From Sporolactobacillus terrae DSM 11697 (lineage in GTDB: Bacteria > Bacillota > Bacilli > Bacillales > Sporolactobacillaceae), in the NCBI RefSeq assembly GCF_000648615.1, contig NZ_JFZC01000034.1, positions 60,191 through 124,190 of the forward strand: a DNA stretch of 64,000 nt, in the 5' to 3' direction. The notes under the pieces are model-generated. The model had not been told where the DNA came from and ran no database searches. It saw only the letters and a program-made list of their open reading frames with translations. Positions 1 through 7,826 of the stretch are shown one piece after another. The translations under genes were made by a program, and so were the position numbers. Positions within the stretch are counted from its first letter, which is position 1. Every line of letters begins with the position of its first letter.

Positions 1-448
1 GTACAATGTTTGACCAATGCTCCATCTGCAAGCCGCTGTTCTTTTCGATCTGCTGAATTAATTCTTGCTGCAGATCATCAATTTGACTGTTCTCAGCATC
101 GTGTGGCGCTTCTAGTTGCTCGTCCGTCTCTTTGTTCGCCGCATCGTTTTGCTCGCTGTCAGAGTGGATTGAGGACGAGATTTTGGCAATCGACCGTGAC
201 ACAAGCATAGCCGGAATCTCCGGTATCAGTTTCGAGATATTCGCAATGATATACGGTGTCTGTACGTTTTGCGCATAGTGCCGACCGTGCATGATCTGAT
301 CGGTGATCTCGCCCTTGTCGATTAGGTTCTTCGCCCTCGGAAATAGATCAGCATGTTTGCCCTCATACAGATCACGATAGAACCACACATGACCGTGGAA
401 CTGCTCAATGACGCCTTCTGACCACTCTGTCCAATTGATTGCTGGCAT
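1..448 (-). CDS. Phage portal protein, N-terminal part (runs off window)
   Basis: The ORF opens with ATG at 448 behind GGAGGTAATCAG and stays open to the window edge, giving about 149 residues. It starts MPAINWTEWSEGVIEQFHGH and includes FYRDLYEGKHADLFPRAKNL and QTPYIIANISKLIPEIPAML, which fit the N-terminus of portal proteins found beside PBSX-type terminases. Portals form the dodecameric ring through which DNA enters the head. Its place directly downstream of the terminase large subunit, with two small genes between, supports the call. No catalytic motif is expected. The family is judged from general resemblance and position, so a different head protein is possible. Confidence 0.7.
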   Translation of the reverse strand, partial: MPAINWTEWSEGVIEQFHGHVWFYRDLYEGKHADLFPRAKNLIDKGEITDQIMHGRHYAQNVQTPYIIANISKLIPEIPAMLVSRSIAKISSSIHSDSEQNDAANKETDEQLEAPHDAENSQIDDLQQELIQQIEKNSGLQMEHWSNIV

Positions 449-481
449 CTGATTACCTCCTTTCATGCAAAATAAAAACGC

Positions 482-850
482 TTATTCAGCGTTCGTTTCT
501 CTCGCCACAGTCACAAGAGCATTTGATATAAGATCAACCGCTTGTTCTTCAGCTTCATCATCTCTTTCAACATGAAGTGGAGCAAAATGTAAATGCAAGA
601 GTTCATGTACGAGACACCATTCCATGTCCTGAGGGAATGCCTCACATGCATCATAATCGACTGAATCAACAATACGAATGACCGCCATTTTCTTTAGCAG
701 ATTGTAATTGCATTCGCCTTGACCGTCGAACTCCATGTCGCGCTGTCTTGTGATTTTTAAATCAATCAGCCAATCCCGCAGGCGTAATCGCTTCTGCCAG
801 TAATCTAGCTTTTCCTTGAGCTGATCTGCGTTCAAAATAACTTCTCGCAA
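482..850 (-). CDS. Small phage protein with HEXXH-like zinc site
   Basis: About 122 residues. The TTG at 850 is chosen because GAGGGG lies 6 bases upstream of it; an earlier TTG at 865 would put the Shine-Dalgarno inside the gene. The C-terminal half has WCLVHELLHLHFAPLH, with HELLH matching the HEXXH zinc-metallopeptidase signature and a further His three residues on, followed by an acidic stretch. Proteins of this kind occur in many Firmicutes prophages near the terminase, usually as hypothetical or putative metallopeptidase. The substrate is unknown. It is co-oriented with, and close to, the portal and the zinc-ribbon gene upstream. Confidence 0.7.
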   Translation of the reverse strand: MREVILNADQLKEKLDYWQKRLRLRDWLIDLKITRQRDMEFDGQGECNYNLLKKMAVIRIVDSVDYDACEAFPQDMEWCLVHELLHLHFAPLHVERDDEAEEQAVDLISNALVTVARETNAE

Positions 851-880
851 AGCAATCCCCTCCAAACAAAAACGGCACCA

Positions 881-1249
881 TCACTTGGCACCGTACTTTT
901 CGAGATATTCTTTTTTCAGTTCGTCCATCCGGTTCGCGATCAATCCCGGTAACTTGATATGTTGGCCAGCAATGTTTTCAATGTATTTGCCGTCCAGCTG
1001 CTGATACTCGTCTTCAAGCGGCTGAACTTTGCTTAGATCTATTGGCTTTTGTTTGTACGCTCTCTGAATTCGGATTAGTAAAGACTTCCGCCGCTCCTGG
1101 AGCTTCTTAACTTCCTTGTCCATCACATAAGCCACATACTCATGCTTGCAATGCGGGCAGCGGAAATAACCTACAATGAACTTATCAATCTTCCTTGTCT
1201 TGTGCTTGATCTCAAAATCTTTATGGCATCCATCACAATTGACTTTCAT
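881..1249 (-). CDS. Phage zinc-ribbon/coiled-coil protein, function unknown
   Basis: 122 residues. The N-terminus has CDGCHKDF and, about 25 residues on, FRCPHCKHEY: two CXXC pairs that would bind one zinc. A highly charged helical segment follows (residues 45-70, KEVKKLQERRKSLLIRIQRA), and the protein ends in a lysine-rich tail. It starts immediately after the terminase large subunit, with GGTGATAG as ribosome site overlapping the terminase stop, so it belongs to the late operon. This type of protein often lies between terminase and portal genes in Bacillales prophages. No activity can be assigned. Confidence 0.75.
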   Translation of the reverse strand: MKVNCDGCHKDFEIKHKTRKIDKFIVGYFRCPHCKHEYVAYVMDKEVKKLQERRKSLLIRIQRAYKQKPIDLSKVQPLEDEYQQLDGKYIENIAGQHIKLPGLIANRMDELKKEYLEKYGAK

Positions 1250-1253
1250 TCTA

Positions 1254-2573
1254 TCACCATCCTGATCTACTGCTTATGCCTGCTTTCGGTGCAAATAGAA
1301 CCGTTTGGCAGAAGTATCTGTCCGAATCAAGTGCATGGTCAAATTGCTTCACAGGCTTGTCCTCGCCACGATCAGCCGCTTTTTCATCCCAAACATAGGA
1401 CGCAAACTCGGTAAAAGTATTCTTACAGCAATCATTGTATAGAATCAAGCAGTTATTGAGTGCCACCGACATATTTTCGATGCCTGGCAGCACGTCGTTC
1501 TTAGCTTTAATTACATAATAACCTGCTCGCTTCAATTCTTCTATAAAACTCGTAGCCGATGGATCAATGATCACGCCTCGGATCCGACGATCGCCAACAA
1601 ACTCTTTGAAGTCTTTCAAATACTCCGCGTTTGTTTTCTGTCTGACTTCCTTGCGACCGTTATAGTAATATTCTTTCACCTTGTACCACACGCCGTTGCA
1701 GAATCCCCATAGACCAAACGTCATTGGGTTTTGCATGCCGTAGTCACAAGATACATAGAATTGCGTGTAGCGCCGCTCCTCAGCCGGAACAACGTGCTTC
1801 TCACGGTCAAACATATCATAAATGAGACCTTCAGCAAGCACCCACAAGCCGAGAATAAATCGCTTGTAGAACACTCCGGTGTACATGCGCTTATAGCGCT
1901 GTTTGACCGCTTCAGACAGCGAATAGTTATCATCCATCGTGAAATGAAGATGAACCATTCTCTTGCCCTTAAGATGATTAAGATATTCAGTCTTGAACCA
2001 GTGATAAGGCCCTTCAGGGTTGCAGTTGAACCACAGCTTCGAACCATCCACAGAACAACGTGCAGTCGCTTGATTAACGAATGATTGCGGCATCAGCGCA
2101 ACTTCGTCGAAGAACATACCGGCAAGCGTAATCCCTTGGATAAGGTCTTGAGAACCTTCGTCCTTGCCGCCGAACACATAGAAATAATTCACGACTCCAT
2201 GGAATCGAATCTCAAGCATATTGTCCGCTCTATGATCCTTAACCCGATAATGCCGTGATCTCAGCATCCGTTTAAGCGGTGTGATAACGTTTCGCCGGAA
2301 TGAACCAATTGTCTTACCGGACATGCCTAAGTTCTCTTCTGAGAAGGTATCCATTGCCCACATGACAAAGGAAAGCGACATGACAACCGTCTTACCTGCA
2401 CGGACAGAACCATCACAAATTATTCCGTCTGAATCTTTAACCGGTGAATCGTCACGCCACCAGGTTAGAACCTGCATCTGCTTTGGAGAGAATGGCTTGA
2501 ACTTAAACGGCGCCGGCTTTTTCTTGTGGACAAGCATCGTGAACTTTTTAACGCGTGGCTTCGTCTCAATCAT
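1254..2573 (-). CDS. Terminase large subunit (PBSX/TerL type)
   Basis: DNA-packaging motor with an N-terminal ATPase and a C-terminal RNase H-like nuclease. The Walker A region CDGSVRAGKT lies at about residues 53-62, Walker B GMFFDEVAL near 155, and the first nuclease acidic residue in YVSCDYGMQNP near 275; IRGVIIDPSA carries a further conserved aspartate. The length, 439 residues, is normal. The ATG at 2573 overlaps the stop of the small subunit (ATGATTGA), so translation is probably coupled; longer readings would start inside the small subunit without a ribosome site. It acts with the small subunit and portal at the prohead. Confidence 0.93.
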   Translation of the reverse strand: MIETKPRVKKFTMLVHKKKPAPFKFKPFSPKQMQVLTWWRDDSPVKDSDGIICDGSVRAGKTVVMSLSFVMWAMDTFSEENLGMSGKTIGSFRRNVITPLKRMLRSRHYRVKDHRADNMLEIRFHGVVNYFYVFGGKDEGSQDLIQGITLAGMFFDEVALMPQSFVNQATARCSVDGSKLWFNCNPEGPYHWFKTEYLNHLKGKRMVHLHFTMDDNYSLSEAVKQRYKRMYTGVFYKRFILGLWVLAEGLIYDMFDREKHVVPAEERRYTQFYVSCDYGMQNPMTFGLWGFCNGVWYKVKEYYYNGRKEVRQKTNAEYLKDFKEFVGDRRIRGVIIDPSATSFIEELKRAGYYVIKAKNDVLPGIENMSVALNNCLILYNDCCKNTFTEFASYVWDEKAADRGEDKPVKQFDHALDSDRYFCQTVLFAPKAGISSRSGW

Positions 2574-3501
2574 CGGAGTCACCACCGCTATCATCCTCGT
2601 TGTAGTCCTTCCAGACATCAGCCGTCTTTCCGTTCAGAGCATCTAGGAATCCATCATCCTCGTAATCATCTTGATCGTCTCCTTTGAGCTTAGTGGTTTC
2701 GGCTTGAGCCTTAGCGGTATCGGCTTTAATCTTCTCTGCTTTAAGTTTCTCTTGTTGTGTTTTGGACAGAAGGTCAAAGTACTTCGACAACATATCGAGT
2801 GCCTTCATCTTGTCGGCAAGTTTGATTGATACTCCGTCACGCCCTTGCTTCACTTCATTGATTAACGACCCATCAACACTGTTCGAATCCTTTAAATCCA
2901 CAAACGAATATGATTCTGTGCTTTCGTCAAACACCGGATTACCGTCACCGTCATGATCGACAATCTCCTTTTTGGTCATTTCCCTATTGCCAAACTCAAC
3001 GTAATCAGTGATGTCAGCGAAGGCTATCTGAATGTACTTGTTCAGAACGTCCATCGCATCAATGAACAGTTCCCGATGCATCTTGCCTTTGATTTTACGA
3101 ATATGCGCTGCAACTTTAGCATTTCTTATCAAACGGCTGCCCTCGACATGAGCGCTATCAGGAGCATAGCCGGCTTTGATTGCTGCCATCGTCTGATTGA
3201 ACGACTTCACATAGTACAAACAAAAAAGCCTTTGCTTCTCGGTTAGTTCGTCCGATTCTGCAATAGGCTCTTCAATTTCTTTTTTACTTGGGGCACGCGC
3301 CTGTTTGGTTCCTTTTCTTTTTGTAGTACTACAATCGTTCTTTTGCAGTACTGCATTCCACTTATCGCGGCTTTTCCATGCACTGATTGTCTTTTCAGGA
3401 ACATCTAATTGATTAGCAAGTTCCCGATTGGTGATCTTTCCTTGACTCTGCTTCCATATCTCAAAAGCTTGGCCTCTGCGCACATCTCTTTTTCTTGGCA
3501 T
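2566..3501 (-). CDS. Terminase small subunit
   Basis: 311 residues from the ATG at 3501 (MPRKRDVRRGQAFEIW). An N-terminal helix-turn-helix (ITNRELANQLDVPEKTISAWKS) is followed by a terminase_2 domain beginning LTEKQRLFCLYYVKSFNQTM and containing AAIKAGYAPDSAHVEGSRLI, typical for recognition of the pac or cos site. The C-terminus is lysine- and alanine-rich and then very acidic (EDDGFLDAL, DSGGDSDD), a usual large-subunit contact region. The extra N-terminal HTH makes it longer than the minimal family of about 150-180 residues and resembles PBSX-type small subunits. It precedes terL with an 8-base overlap. Confidence 0.9.
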   Translation of the reverse strand: MPRKRDVRRGQAFEIWKQSQGKITNRELANQLDVPEKTISAWKSRDKWNAVLQKNDCSTTKRKGTKQARAPSKKEIEEPIAESDELTEKQRLFCLYYVKSFNQTMAAIKAGYAPDSAHVEGSRLIRNAKVAAHIRKIKGKMHRELFIDAMDVLNKYIQIAFADITDYVEFGNREMTKKEIVDHDGDGNPVFDESTESYSFVDLKDSNSVDGSLINEVKQGRDGVSIKLADKMKALDMLSKYFDLLSKTQQEKLKAEKIKADTAKAQAETTKLKGDDQDDYEDDGFLDALNGKTADVWKDYNEDDSGGDSDD

Positions 3502-3825
3502 TACATGACTCACCACACTCCTAAGAATAAAATAATTACGATTTGAATATAATAATGTTGAATAAAGGAAAATCCCTTGGAAATTCATTCAAGGGGGTAA
3601 ATGTCAATGAAATTATGCTTCATTGTAATTGATTTGATATTCATTAGAATCTATATTGTAATTTAAGAAACAGCGACAAAGAAGTAAAAATTAAATAATC
3701 CAAAGGGTTTTCCTTTGGGGTTGAACGGATGTGTTAAAAACAATAGCGAATGCAATACATATTAATTACTTCTCAATTATTCCTCTTCTTTCAACTCATC
3801 CATCTCCATTTATGCAAAATAAAAA

Positions 3826-3841
3826 CACCCCCGAAGGAGCG
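3826..3841 (-). terminator. Terminator after the isolated cargo gene
   Basis: On the minus strand, a six-pair stem closed by a TTCG loop is followed by TTTTTATTTT. It lies directly after the stop of the gene at 3843-4685. The stem uses some G-T pairs. Confidence 0.65.
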
Positions 3842-3842
3842 C

Positions 3843-4685
3843 CTAATCTTTTTTGCCAGTCTTGTTAAACTTTATTTTTTCCTTTTTACTTAAGTATTGA
3901 AACTTCGTCGCTGTATCATCGATATCCATTATCAAGCTATTGTCAGTCTTCTTTTTGCCTTTGAATTGTTTATAAATAATTTCTTGTTTTCTCTCTGATT
4001 GAGAGTAATGGATTTTTTCATTTTTGAGTGTGCGATAAGTAATATCAATACTGTCTACATAAGGACGAAGCATCTTTAATTTCTGCGAACATAAAGGAAT
4101 AATTAATTCCTGGTTCTTTTCTATGTTGTCAATCCAAATCTTGAGTGTATCTGTATTTGTTAATTTTTCATCATCACTAATCAATATTTCGATAGTGCAA
4201 TCTATAATTGCGTCTGAGTTTCCAAATACAGTTATTGAATAACATCTAACTGTATTGACTTTCTTCCCAATATCATATTCCTTTTGCCCAATCCTATAGT
4301 CAGACATATGTTTTAATTTAGGGTAGATTGTATTAATATCTTCTGTTAAGTATTCATAGTCGTCAGTAACCAATAACTTCCCTGTTTCTCTTCTTAAATG
4401 ATCAATTTTACCATTGAATAAATCATGCAAATCATTGCCTGTGGAGTAAACCGATAAATAATTCCGCGAGTTTTCTATATCTTGCTGCCTGATTTGATTT
4501 ATCTGAATAAACGCTACATAAACAGCAACAAGTCCACCAATGATTGCGCCGACTATTCCTAAATAACCAGATATGAGTTCATCGGTACTTATTCCAAATG
4601 TCTTAAAAATAGCTACGGCACATAATATAAATAATAAGAAGACAAATCCAATAAATACGTAATCAATTTTGGTTATTTTTTTCAA
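3843..4685 (-). CDS. Phage-borne membrane protein, likely moron/cargo gene
   Basis: 280 residues from a TTG at 4685 behind GGGAGGATTATC. Two predicted membrane helices lie near the N-terminus (about residues 9-29 and 40-61: YVFIGFVFLLFILCAVAIF, YLGIVGAIIGGLVAVYVAF). A short coiled stretch and a soluble, probably cytoplasmic, domain of about 210 residues rich in Asp, Ile and Lys follow. The gene is visibly more AT-rich than its neighbours, has terminators on both sides, and sits between terS and the late activator, where unrelated cargo often lies. Its ribosome site is inside a strong hairpin. I do not recognise the soluble domain. Superinfection exclusion or host defence is possible by position only. 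Confidence 0.8.
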   Translation of the reverse strand: MKKITKIDYVFIGFVFLLFILCAVAIFKTFGISTDELISGYLGIVGAIIGGLVAVYVAFIQINQIRQQDIENSRNYLSVYSTGNDLHDLFNGKIDHLRRETGKLLVTDDYEYLTEDINTIYPKLKHMSDYRIGQKEYDIGKKVNTVRCYSITVFGNSDAIIDCTIEILISDDEKLTNTDTLKIWIDNIEKNQELIIPLCSQKLKMLRPYVDSIDITYRTLKNEKIHYSQSERKQEIIYKQFKGKKKTDNSLIMDIDDTATKFQYLSKKEKIKFNKTGKKD

Positions 4686-4690
4686 GATAA

Positions 4691-4726
4691 TCCTCCCTTT
4701 ATCTGATTATCGGATAAAAGGGAGGA
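4691..4726 (-). promoter_or_regulatory. Hairpin covering the ribosome site of the 3843-4685 gene
   Basis: TCCTCCCTTTATC (4691-4703) is complementary to GATAAAAGGGAGGA (4713-4726) with one bulged A and a 9-base loop. In minus-strand RNA the second arm contains the GGGAGGA Shine-Dalgarno 5-6 bases before the TTG start, so a transcript containing the whole hairpin would hide it. A transcript starting inside or after the first arm would leave it free. Confidence 0.75.
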
Positions 4727-4734
4727 AAATGGAA

Positions 4735-4750
4735 GCACCCTCTCGGATGC
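4735..4750 (-). terminator. Probable terminator of the early operon
   Basis: In minus-strand RNA, GCATCC-GAGA-GGGTGC forms a six-pair stem with a GNRA-type loop, followed by TTCCATTTTCC. A second small hairpin (GTACC/GGTAC at 4772-4784, followed by TTAATATATTT) lies just upstream. Both follow the late-activator gene at 4833-5276 and would separate it from the cargo gene. Confidence 0.5.
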
Positions 4751-4832
4751 CTTTTTCTCTAAATATATTAAGTACCGAAGGTACGCCTTCTCTGCACTTA
4801 TTTACGATATAAGGATAACATAAAAAATCCAA

Positions 4833-5276
4833 CTAGAAGTGTCGTCTTGGTGTTGTGTTTCGGAAGTATCTTGATATTTTTTTGAACAGTCCGTTGCTGA
4901 TTCTGGCATTCACGTGTTTGATCCAATCATAGCTGTAGCCTAACTCGTCAGCGATCTCAACCAATGAATAGCCTTGCAACCGTCGATACGCGACCTTGTA
5001 TTCAATACCGTTAAATTCGCTCATTTTCTTTTCAATATCTCGCTTAGTTTGCTCTTTATCGTTCATGATCCGGTTCAGGGGAATCAGTACATCATCCACT
5101 CGATACATTTCATCTAGCGCACGATCAAGCGGCATCATCGCCTTTGTCGGATGCGTTCCCATTTGCCAATAATAGTCGCGTTCGGTCTCCAACTGGTTAA
5201 TTCGCAGATACAGGCAGTCAATTTCTTTGCAGAGGTCATTATACAATTCAAGGGGCAGAAGCTTTGTTTTAGGCAT
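4833..5276 (-). CDS. Phage late transcription activator, ArpU/RinA-like
   Basis: 147 residues from the ATG at 5276 behind AAGGGGCGGTAAG. The N-terminal half is helical (LELYNDLCKEIDCLYLRINQ). The C-terminal 45 residues contain a sigma-70 region-4-like helix-turn-helix, with AYRRLQGYSLVEIADELGYS then YDWIKHVNARI. Proteins with this layout, last in the early operon and just before the terminase genes, activate late operons in ArpU and RinA families. The next genes downstream are the cargo gene and terS, so the target promoter is likely in 3500-3840, where I see no gene. Confidence 0.75.
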   Translation of the reverse strand: MPKTKLLPLELYNDLCKEIDCLYLRINQLETERDYYWQMGTHPTKAMMPLDRALDEMYRVDDVLIPLNRIMNDKEQTKRDIEKKMSEFNGIEYKVAYRRLQGYSLVEIADELGYSYDWIKHVNARISNGLFKKISRYFRNTTPRRHF

Positions 5277-5277
5277 C

Positions 5278-5418
5278 TTACCGCCCCTTCCTACGCAGCG
5301 CACCATGACGGCGTTCCAAAGTTTGGTCAAACTGCCCCATCATTTCACGCAGCTCATGTTTCGATATGTCCGGTTTCCGGTTCACTCGTTTCTTTGATTG
5401 CTTAGGCTTCTTGTTCAT
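5278..5418 (-). CDS. 46-residue basic phage protein
   Basis: ATG at 5418, stop at 5278; the product begins MNKKPKQSKKRVNRKPDISK and ends ALRRKGR. It overlaps the end of the methyltransferase by 17 bases and its stop adjoins the start of the late activator, which is typical tight packing in this operon. Nearly a third of residues are Lys or Arg. GGATGGTGAATCCG is a plausible ribosome site. Function unknown; the overlaps and basic composition argue for a real small gene. Confidence 0.6.
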   Translation of the reverse strand: MNKKPKQSKKRVNRKPDISKHELREMMGQFDQTLERRHGALRRKGR

Positions 5419-6970
5419 CGGATTCACCATCCATCGGCACGCGGATTCGACCGGACATCAATTCAGGGAGAAGAGCATCGCGCAATTCTCGCATCAATTT
5501 GTTTTCTTCATCATTAAAAAACATGCACCTTTGTGTCATTAGCAACATGATGATTCGGAAAACAGAAGGAACATCATTTTTATCCGTCAATTCAATCTTC
5601 AATACACGCGATCGGGACATCGTGATATACCGGTCAGTTTGAAGATCCAGATTGATCCCTATTTTCTTCATGTTGCGATTATTTTCTGCAATCAAATCAT
5701 TGTTTTCTTTCATCGTTTCTGCTAAATCGTCGAAGCCAAGTTCTTTAGCGATTGTTTCGTTTATCGTTACTTTGACAGCATTTTTAACGACACTCAGGCG
5801 ATGGATATCGTTTGCGATCTCAGACAATGGACGATGTTCCACCTCTGCATTTTTATGTTCAATATACCGACTCGGAGTTAGGACAAAGGAATTCATCATT
5901 GCATCGTCAACATCAATTGTTTTTGAAAAATCCGCTTCATCACTCTTTTTATGAACTGTTGCGGTAATCTTGTTAATGGAATCGTCTTTCAGGACATTGA
6001 TCTCTTTCTTGTAAATTCTCGCTCTGTGTGTCACATCCGCATCGGTCGATCCGCCGCGCTGCTCTCTAATAAACTTTTCGGCGCTTTCTCTAGCGTCAAT
6101 CATGGATATGTTTTCATTGTCTTTCGGGGTCAAAGACAAGATGCATGTGGGAATGCTTGTTGATTCAAACATCTTATCAGGGAGCATGATGACCGATTCC
6201 ATTTTTCCATTTGAGACCAGATATTCCCGGACATTCTGCTCCGGATCCGACGTCAAGCATCCATTTGGAAGGATGACGGCCATCCGTCCATTTGATTTCA
6301 ACTTGCTGAGAATATGGAGTATAAAGGCATAATTGGCATTACTTTTTGGTGGAAGCCCGCTTTCAGTAAACCGCGGGTCAAATTCGCCAATGATTGGCCA
6401 CTCCCATTTGATATTGTACGGTGGGTTTGCGATCGCACTGTCCGCCTTGAAATTTTTGTAATCAACCACTTTCACCTGAGCGTGGTCTTTACCCGGAATA
6501 ACCCGATATGTCTTATCATGTGACTCGGCAAGCACATCACCATTAATAACCGTCGCATCAATATTCCTCACAGCTAGATTAAACAGAAGAAGCGGAACGA
6601 CATTTTCATCAAGTTCTTCACACACGAATTTCAGATTATGGTTGGTATTCCATTTCTGGATCGTCAAAGCCCCGGATCCGGTGCAGCAGTCATAAACAAC
6701 TTTTTCCTCTTTATGCTCTGTCAGCTTTGCAACCAACTTCGCAAGACTTACCGGCGTAAAGTCCTGCTTCTTTTCCTCACGGTCTGCCAGATAAAACTGA
6801 TAGATTCGCTGCATCCAGTCCACAGTTAGATCAGGGCAGAGTTTCAAATATTCTTCGTATGCTTTTATCTCTCCGTCCATAACCGCCTTCATAATCCGAT
6901 CTGGAAGCTCTGAGAAGGTATCACAACCAAGTGCCGATAAAAATTTATCCGCTGTTTCTTTCAATTCCAT
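5402..6970 (-). CDS. N6-adenine DNA methylase, HsdM-like, orphan
   Basis: 522 residues from the ATG at 6970 behind AAAGGAGTGGTCAAG. S-adenosylmethionine motif I is in VVYDCCTGSGALTIQKW (about residues 103-119) and the catalytic motif IV is ANPPYN (about 205). The product resembles the modification subunit of type I restriction systems, but no specificity (HsdS) or endonuclease (HsdR) gene lies next to it. The C-terminal region (about 380-522) may carry its own target recognition. Likely role: methylating phage DNA to protect it from host restriction. It lies within the early operon beside two more methyltransferases. Confidence 0.88.
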   Translation of the reverse strand: MELKETADKFLSALGCDTFSELPDRIMKAVMDGEIKAYEEYLKLCPDLTVDWMQRIYQFYLADREEKKQDFTPVSLAKLVAKLTEHKEEKVVYDCCTGSGALTIQKWNTNHNLKFVCEELDENVVPLLLFNLAVRNIDATVINGDVLAESHDKTYRVIPGKDHAQVKVVDYKNFKADSAIANPPYNIKWEWPIIGEFDPRFTESGLPPKSNANYAFILHILSKLKSNGRMAVILPNGCLTSDPEQNVREYLVSNGKMESVIMLPDKMFESTSIPTCILSLTPKDNENISMIDARESAEKFIREQRGGSTDADVTHRARIYKKEINVLKDDSINKITATVHKKSDEADFSKTIDVDDAMMNSFVLTPSRYIEHKNAEVEHRPLSEIANDIHRLSVVKNAVKVTINETIAKELGFDDLAETMKENNDLIAENNRNMKKIGINLDLQTDRYITMSRSRVLKIELTDKNDVPSVFRIIMLLMTQRCMFFNDEENKLMRELRDALLPELMSGRIRVPMDGESDEQEA

Positions 6971-7084
6971 CTTGACCACTCCTTTTTTTATTGTCCGAGT
7001 CAATAACAAAAACAAATAAAAGAGGACACCAATTCAAGCGCGTAAACGCTCAATCAGTGCCCTCCGTTCTCCCCGGCCAGGCGG

Positions 7085-7279
7085 TTATTCAGCTATGATC
7101 TTATACTGTGGTCTTGCTGGTTTATATTTGTTAAATGATACCTCTATTGTACCAAATTCTGGCATAGGATACTTAACTGCTTGTCCATTACTTACAAGAT
7201 ATACAGCATTTTCTTTTGCATCTATTTCTGATTTCATCGTGGCTGGATCAACCTGGATAAATTCTTTGTTAATGTTCAT
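7085..7279 (-). CDS. Small phage protein, XtrA/YqaO-like
   Basis: 64 residues from the ATG at 7279 behind AAGGGGCGATACCC. The middle, ENAVYLVSNGQAVKYPMPEF, followed by GTIEVSF, resembles the short beta-rich XtrA/YqaO family of skin-element and PBSX-type phages (pattern: Y-V-L-V-N-G-Q, then P-E-[FY]-G-x-[IV]). The family role is not established to my knowledge. The gene lies between two methyltransferase genes. The assignment is by pattern memory only. Confidence 0.6.
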   Translation of the reverse strand: MNINKEFIQVDPATMKSEIDAKENAVYLVSNGQAVKYPMPEFGTIEVSFNKYKPARPQYKIIAE

Positions 7280-7367
7280 TGGGTATCGCCCCTTATGGTA
7301 AGATATAGGCATCGGATTGTCGGGGCGACCCGGCTTTTTTTATTGCACTTTAGGGTCGTACTGCGAA

Positions 7368-7799
7368 TCAGTTTTTCATAAAAACCATCCAATGTGTCTT
7401 ACTTCGTCTATTTCCAAACAGCGGCTTTTCACCAATCGCCTTTATGATTTCAGGCAGCCTGATCTGTTCCTCATTCCACTTAAAAATCAGTGTTCCGTTC
7501 GGTTTCAGCACCCTCATGCATTCATCAAAACCTTTTTTTATGTCTTCTTTCCATGTATCTTCGAGTACACCGTTTCCGGCATGGATTAAATGCGGTGGAT
7601 CAAAAACTACTAGATAGAAAGATTCATCGCCGAATGGCATGTCTCGGAAATCGGCAACCACATCAGGATTAACTTCCAATGTTCGACCGTCACATAAATT
7701 GTCTTTTAATTTCCGATTGTCCATGTAAACTGCTTTAGGATTGTGCTTATCAAACCAAAACATTCGGCTTCCACAGCACGCATCCAATATTGGTTTCAT
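7368..7799 (-). CDS. Small class I SAM-dependent methyltransferase
   Basis: 143 residues. Motif I is ILDACCGSRMFWFDK (residues 4-18), an acidic residue in VYMDNR follows (about 27), and the catalytic-type motif is VVFDPPHLIHAG (about 64-75); DPPH is the form often seen in phage DNA methylases of this short type. It has no separate target-recognition domain. The start at 7799 follows GGAAGGTAAGAGG. Probably a DNA adenine or cytosine-N4 methylase that modifies phage DNA; the substrate is inferred from motif IV and position next to two larger DNA methylases. Confidence 0.8.
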   Translation of the reverse strand: MKPILDACCGSRMFWFDKHNPKAVYMDNRKLKDNLCDGRTLEVNPDVVADFRDMPFGDESFYLVVFDPPHLIHAGNGVLEDTWKEDIKKGFDECMRVLKPNGTLIFKWNEEQIRLPEIIKAIGEKPLFGNRRSKTHWMVFMKN

Positions 7800-7826
7800 C
7801 CTCTTACCTTCCTTCGCTTTAGCTGT

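Noticed and set aside
3601..3825. Gene in the gap before terS
   Set aside because: AT-rich with stops in all frames; more likely the late promoter region.
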